Positions 33,213 through 36,085 of a stretch of 36,085 nt of DNA are shown piece after piece. How positions within the stretch are numbered: position 1 is the stretch's first letter; every line of letters starts with the position of its first letter. The notes under the pieces are model-generated. The model was given only the letters and a program-made list of their open reading frames with translations. It made no database searches and was not told the origin of the DNA. The position numbers and the translations under genes were made by a program. Source of the stretch: Alphaproteobacteria bacterium (GTDB lineage: Bacteria > Pseudomonadota > Alphaproteobacteria > Rhizobiales > Hyphomicrobiaceae); the NCBI GenBank assembly GCA_024275435.1, contig JAJRZC010000093.1, positions 1 through 36,085 on the forward strand, in the 5' to 3' direction.

Positions 33213-34541
33213 TTATCTCTCACGCAATGCCCGGCCCATTGTATCGATCAATGGTTTAAACAGGTAGCTGAGGATAGTACGCGAACGCGTTTCAATGAAA
33301 ACTTCAGCCGGCATGCCGGGCACAAGACGGTGTCCGCTGGCAATTTTGGCAAGTTCATCAGGTGGAATTTCAATCCGAGCTGTAAAGTAAGTGCGCCCCT
33401 TGGGGTCCTCTTGTTCAGCAGGTGAAACTTTGGCGACTTTTCCCATCAGGCGCGGAGTCGTACCCGCATCGAATGAGGGGAATCGGATCGTTGAAATCTG
33501 CCCGGCATGCACGCGATCAACTTCCCGTGGTGCAATCTTCGCTTCCACAACAAGCTGCTCGTCATCAGGGATAATCTGCATAAGCAGCGCACCAGGTCGA
33601 ACCACACTACCGATGTTCTTAACGGAAAGCGCATGAACGCGTCCACTACGTGGCGCCTTGATAATAGTGCGAGACATAACAGCCTGCAGTTGTTGTAAGG
33701 ATTGTCGCTCCTCAGCCAGCGATGCTTGCACCTGGCTGAGTTCCCCAACCACCTCGGATATAAATTGTTTTTCAATCTGTTTTTTGCGCAGCCGAGCCTC
33801 TGCAATTGCACTGTGCGCCTTGCCTATATCGGCCTTGAGCTTCCCGATTTCGCCAGCCAGCCTTGCGGATTCCCGCTTGAGCGGGCTCAATCTTTGTTGA
33901 GAGACATAACCGCGCTCAAAAAGCGGCATGACAACCTCAAGTTCTTTTTCATTGATTTTTCTTTGCTCGCTTCGCGCTGAGTATTGAGACTTTAGTCCGG
34001 CAAGTTCACCTTCAAGTTGAACAATCCTTTCACTCAGCATCGAGTGATTTGAGATACGTATCTTCCGTCGTGAAACAAACAAACCCATCTGGGTGGAATA
34101 AGCTTTCCCCGCCTCCCGATCACCCACTTGGATGCTCGAAGGTATTGAGAAAGTCTCAGCATTATCGCGTTCAGCAATCAGGCGTGCTTCCTTAATCAGC
34201 AGATCATTCACACGCGAGCGCAAAGCCCCCATGTTTGTGCGCGCCAAGGTGTCATTAAGCTTAAGCAGTGCTTGTCCCTTTGAGACCAGTTCGCCGTTTT
34301 TTACGGGAATTTCCGCGATGATCCCACCTTCAAGACTCTGGATATCCTGATAGCTTGTTTGGAGTCTGACCGTTCCACCTGTTACCACGGCGCCTGAAAT
34401 GGACACGAGAGCAGACCAGATAATAAGCCCTATAAAGAAGCCGGCAACAACGGTCTTGCCAATACGAATCCAAGGATCCGTTTCCAGCCAGACCTCATCC
34501 GCATTGCCACCTTTGCCAGGACCATGAGACATAACGTTCAC
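33213..34541 (-). CDS. Type I secretion membrane fusion protein (HlyD/PrtE family)
   Basis: Inner-membrane adaptor of 442 residues. One membrane helix (about 30-55, TVVAGFFIGLIIWSALVSIS) is followed by a lipoyl half (GGIIAEIPVKNGELVSKGQALLKL), a long coiled coil (about 105-290), the second lipoyl half (IIKAPRSGRVHALSVKNIGSVVRPGALLMQIIP) and a beta-barrel with the family end PGMPAEVFIETRSRTILSYLFKPL. It matches PrtE/AprE adaptors that work with a PrtD ABC transporter and a TolC channel. The start is a GTG overlapping the stop of the ABC gene (GTGA); an ATG nine bases later is the alternative. Confidence 0.92.
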   Translation of the reverse strand: MNVMSHGPGKGGNADEVWLETDPWIRIGKTVVAGFFIGLIIWSALVSISGAVVTGGTVRLQTSYQDIQSLEGGIIAEIPVKNGELVSKGQALLKLNDTLARTNMGALRSRVNDLLIKEARLIAERDNAETFSIPSSIQVGDREAGKAYSTQMGLFVSRRKIRISNHSMLSERIVQLEGELAGLKSQYSARSEQRKINEKELEVVMPLFERGYVSQQRLSPLKRESARLAGEIGKLKADIGKAHSAIAEARLRKKQIEKQFISEVVGELSQVQASLAEERQSLQQLQAVMSRTIIKAPRSGRVHALSVKNIGSVVRPGALLMQIIPDDEQLVVEAKIAPREVDRVHAGQISTIRFPSFDAGTTPRLMGKVAKVSPAEQEDPKGRTYFTARIEIPPDELAKIASGHRLVPGMPAEVFIETRSRTILSYLFKPLIDTMGRALRER

Positions 34542-36085
34542 TTGGAAGCACCCCCGCTGGGAACTGTCGGAGCGCTGGGTTTCGCACGTTCATTTGGAGC
34601 ATTCAAAGGCGCATCACTAGCAGCTTCGTTTTGAAACAGCTTCATGATCTGCTCACGTGGCCCAAAGGCACGTTGCACACCTTGATCGAGATATAAAAGT
34701 AGATCTGCCTTGCCAATAGCTTGAACGCGGTGAGAAACCAGCACGACAACCTGTCCGCGTTTCCGGCAGCCATCAATAGCTGAGGCAAGGGCGACATCTC
34801 CAACACGGTCAAGGTTTGCATTGGGTTCATCCAGGATCACGAGAGCAGGGTGACGGAACATGGCACGCGCCAGTGCGATACGCTGTCGTTGGCCTCCCGA
34901 CAAGTGCGTCGCATACGGCCCCACTTGGGTGTCGTAGCCATCAGGCAATTCCAGAATTAGTTCATGCGCATGGGCCTGCTTAGCCGCTTCAACAACTTCA
35001 TTGTCATGTACATTTTCACTGAACCTGGCGATATTTTCTTTCACGCTACCGGAAAAAAGCTCGACACTTTGCGGTAGATATCCAATGTGTTTCCCCAATT
35101 CCTCGTTGTCCCATTGGTCGAGGCGCGCGCCATCCAGTGTGATTGTTCCAGACGTGGGCTTCCACATTCCAACAAGCGTGCGCACCAAGGTAGATTTACC
35201 CGAGGCACTAGGTCCAATAACGGCGAGAACCTGGCCAGGAGAAATTTTAAAAGAGATATTTGCCAGAATGATCTGTCGGCTGTGAGGAGCACCAACACGC
35301 AGACTTGAAACACTAAGGTGTCCCTGCGGCGCCGGCAGCGCTGTCTTCTTAGGCTCCGGAGGTTGGGATGACAAAAGCGCATCGAGCTTGGTGTAACTTG
35401 TGCGAGTCTTGAGAAACTGGCGCCAATGTCCGATTGCCTGATCCACAGGAGCAAGGGCGCGCCCGAAAATAATGGTGGCGGCAACAATAGCGCCGGCAGA
35501 AATGGAACCGCTCAAAGCGAGATAGGCAGCAATGGCCAGCATCAGGGATTGAAACAGCAACTTGCAGGTTTTCGAAAGCGCTGTCATCCCTCCCAACCGA
35601 TCGGAAGCCAGAAGCTGCCAAGATAGCGTTTCGGCATTGGCGCGCTCCCAACGGGCGCGATACGCTTGGACCATTCCCATTGCAGTCAGGGCCTCTGCAT
35701 TGCGTTGACCCGTTTCCGCAAGCTCCAGGGCACGCGCACTAGAAACTCCAGCTTCAATTTGCGGGTCACGACTGCGATTTTCACTCATCCATGCAATGCA
35801 CAGTAGGATAAGCGTTCCAATTGTAGCCGTGATGCCCAAGGCCCAATGTGTAAGAAAGATCACCAGCAGATAAATCGGAGTCCAGGGGGCATCAAAAAAC
35901 GTCAATGGTCCTGGGCTGGCAATGAATTGCCGAAGCTGGTCCAGTTCACGCAACGCATGATTGGATTGTCCCGTACCTGCCAGCCCGTGGCGCAACGAAG
36001 CTTCAAAGATGCGTGAGGAAATCCGCTGATCCACTTCAAGTCCCATGCGAACGATTAGACGAGAGCGAACAAATTCCAACGTCCC
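34538..36085 (-). CDS. Type I secretion ABC permease/ATPase (PrtD family), N terminus cut by window edge
   Basis: Inner-membrane ABC exporter with fused membrane and ATPase parts; at least 515 residues are present and the frame runs through the window end. Membrane helices lie before the ATPase (YLLVIFLTHWALGITATIGTLIL and others), and the segment FFDAPWTPIYL is typical of PrtD/AprD. The ATPase has Walker A GPSASGKST, signature LSGGQRQR, Walker B LVILDEPNANLD and the switch His (VLVSHR). About 60 N-terminal residues, including the first helix, should lie beyond the edge. The C-terminal tail of about 30 residues is Ala/Pro-rich. No RTX substrate or outer-membrane channel is seen in the window. 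Confidence 0.92.
   Translation of the reverse strand, partial: GTLEFVRSRLIVRMGLEVDQRISSRIFEASLRHGLAGTGQSNHALRELDQLRQFIASPGPLTFFDAPWTPIYLLVIFLTHWALGITATIGTLILLCIAWMSENRSRDPQIEAGVSSARALELAETGQRNAEALTAMGMVQAYRARWERANAETLSWQLLASDRLGGMTALSKTCKLLFQSLMLAIAAYLALSGSISAGAIVAATIIFGRALAPVDQAIGHWRQFLKTRTSYTKLDALLSSQPPEPKKTALPAPQGHLSVSSLRVGAPHSRQIILANISFKISPGQVLAVIGPSASGKSTLVRTLVGMWKPTSGTITLDGARLDQWDNEELGKHIGYLPQSVELFSGSVKENIARFSENVHDNEVVEAAKQAHAHELILELPDGYDTQVGPYATHLSGGQRQRIALARAMFRHPALVILDEPNANLDRVGDVALASAIDGCRKRGQVVVLVSHRVQAIGKADLLLYLDQGVQRAFGPREQIMKLFQNEAASDAPLNAPNERAKPSAPTVPSGGASK

Noticed and set aside
1-36085. CRISPR arrays, insertion sequences, prophage genes, restriction or toxin-antitoxin systems
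   Set aside because: No regularly spaced repeats, transposase, integrase, phage structural protein or toxin-like gene pair was found on either strand.

Overview
The window looks like chromosomal DNA of a free-living alphaproteobacterium that oxidises alcohols in its periplasm. Three things point there: the SerC type, the class IIA HAD hydrolase with a DVWG motif, and the whole quinoprotein alcohol-oxidation locus. This is inferred from protein families only; no 16S gene or other taxonomic marker is present. Coding density is high, genes run in short operons with ATGA-type overlaps, and TTG/GTG starts are frequent. I see no insertion sequence, phage or CRISPR array.

Layout. (1) 0.15-2.6 kb, + strand: enoyl-CoA hydratase-like protein, VOC protein, CoA-binding protein and a RibA-like GTP cyclohydrolase II in one tight operon. 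(2) 2.6-6 kb: glycosyltransferase, a small membrane protein plus HAD-IIA hydrolase, and a secreted basic protein with a possible hydrolase domain. (3) 6-9.6 kb, - strand: serA, a serB-like phosphatase and serC, the whole phosphorylated serine pathway. (4) 9.9-14.2 kb, + strand: a two-gene RND efflux system. (5) 14.3-18.2 kb, - strand: acs, ppa, a 39-residue small gene, and a GAF-Fis regulator. (6) 18.5-27.5 kb: the quinoprotein locus. It contains a VWA protein, zinc metallohydrolase, fused SoxYZ-like carrier, CX3CW rhodanese-like protein, a conserved secreted unknown, a YVTN beta-propeller, cytochrome c550, a MoxJ-like binding protein and a PQQ alcohol dehydrogenase. (7) 27.7-31.6 kb: an AgmR/EraR-like response regulator facing an SDR-FIST-histidine kinase operon. 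(8) 32-36 kb: tRNA-Thr(UGU), a zincin-like protein, and a type I secretion adaptor and ATPase, the latter running off the window.

How it fits together. The dehydrogenase is of the ethanol (ExaF/PedH) type and carries the extra Asp (D323) that marks lanthanide-dependent enzymes. Alcohol would be oxidised in the periplasm, with electrons passing to the c550 cytochrome. Acetate derived from ethanol would be activated by Acs, with PPi removed by Ppa. The carrier, metallohydrolase and rhodanese-like proteins form the poorly understood 'quinoprotein relay' set.

The most interesting regulatory signals are two. First, a 14-bp motif (ACTWTAGTRCNAMA) recurs upstream of the CX3CW/SoxYZ divergent pair, the cytochrome gene and the dehydrogenase gene; in the last two it lies exactly 142 bases before the start codon. 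It is a candidate operator for the LuxR-type regulator. Second, a perfect 24-bp inverted repeat sits about 63 bases upstream of the predicted start of a sigma70-like promoter serving the small gene-ppa-acs operon. It lies next to a Fis-type regulator that lacks the AAA+ domain needed for sigma54 activation.
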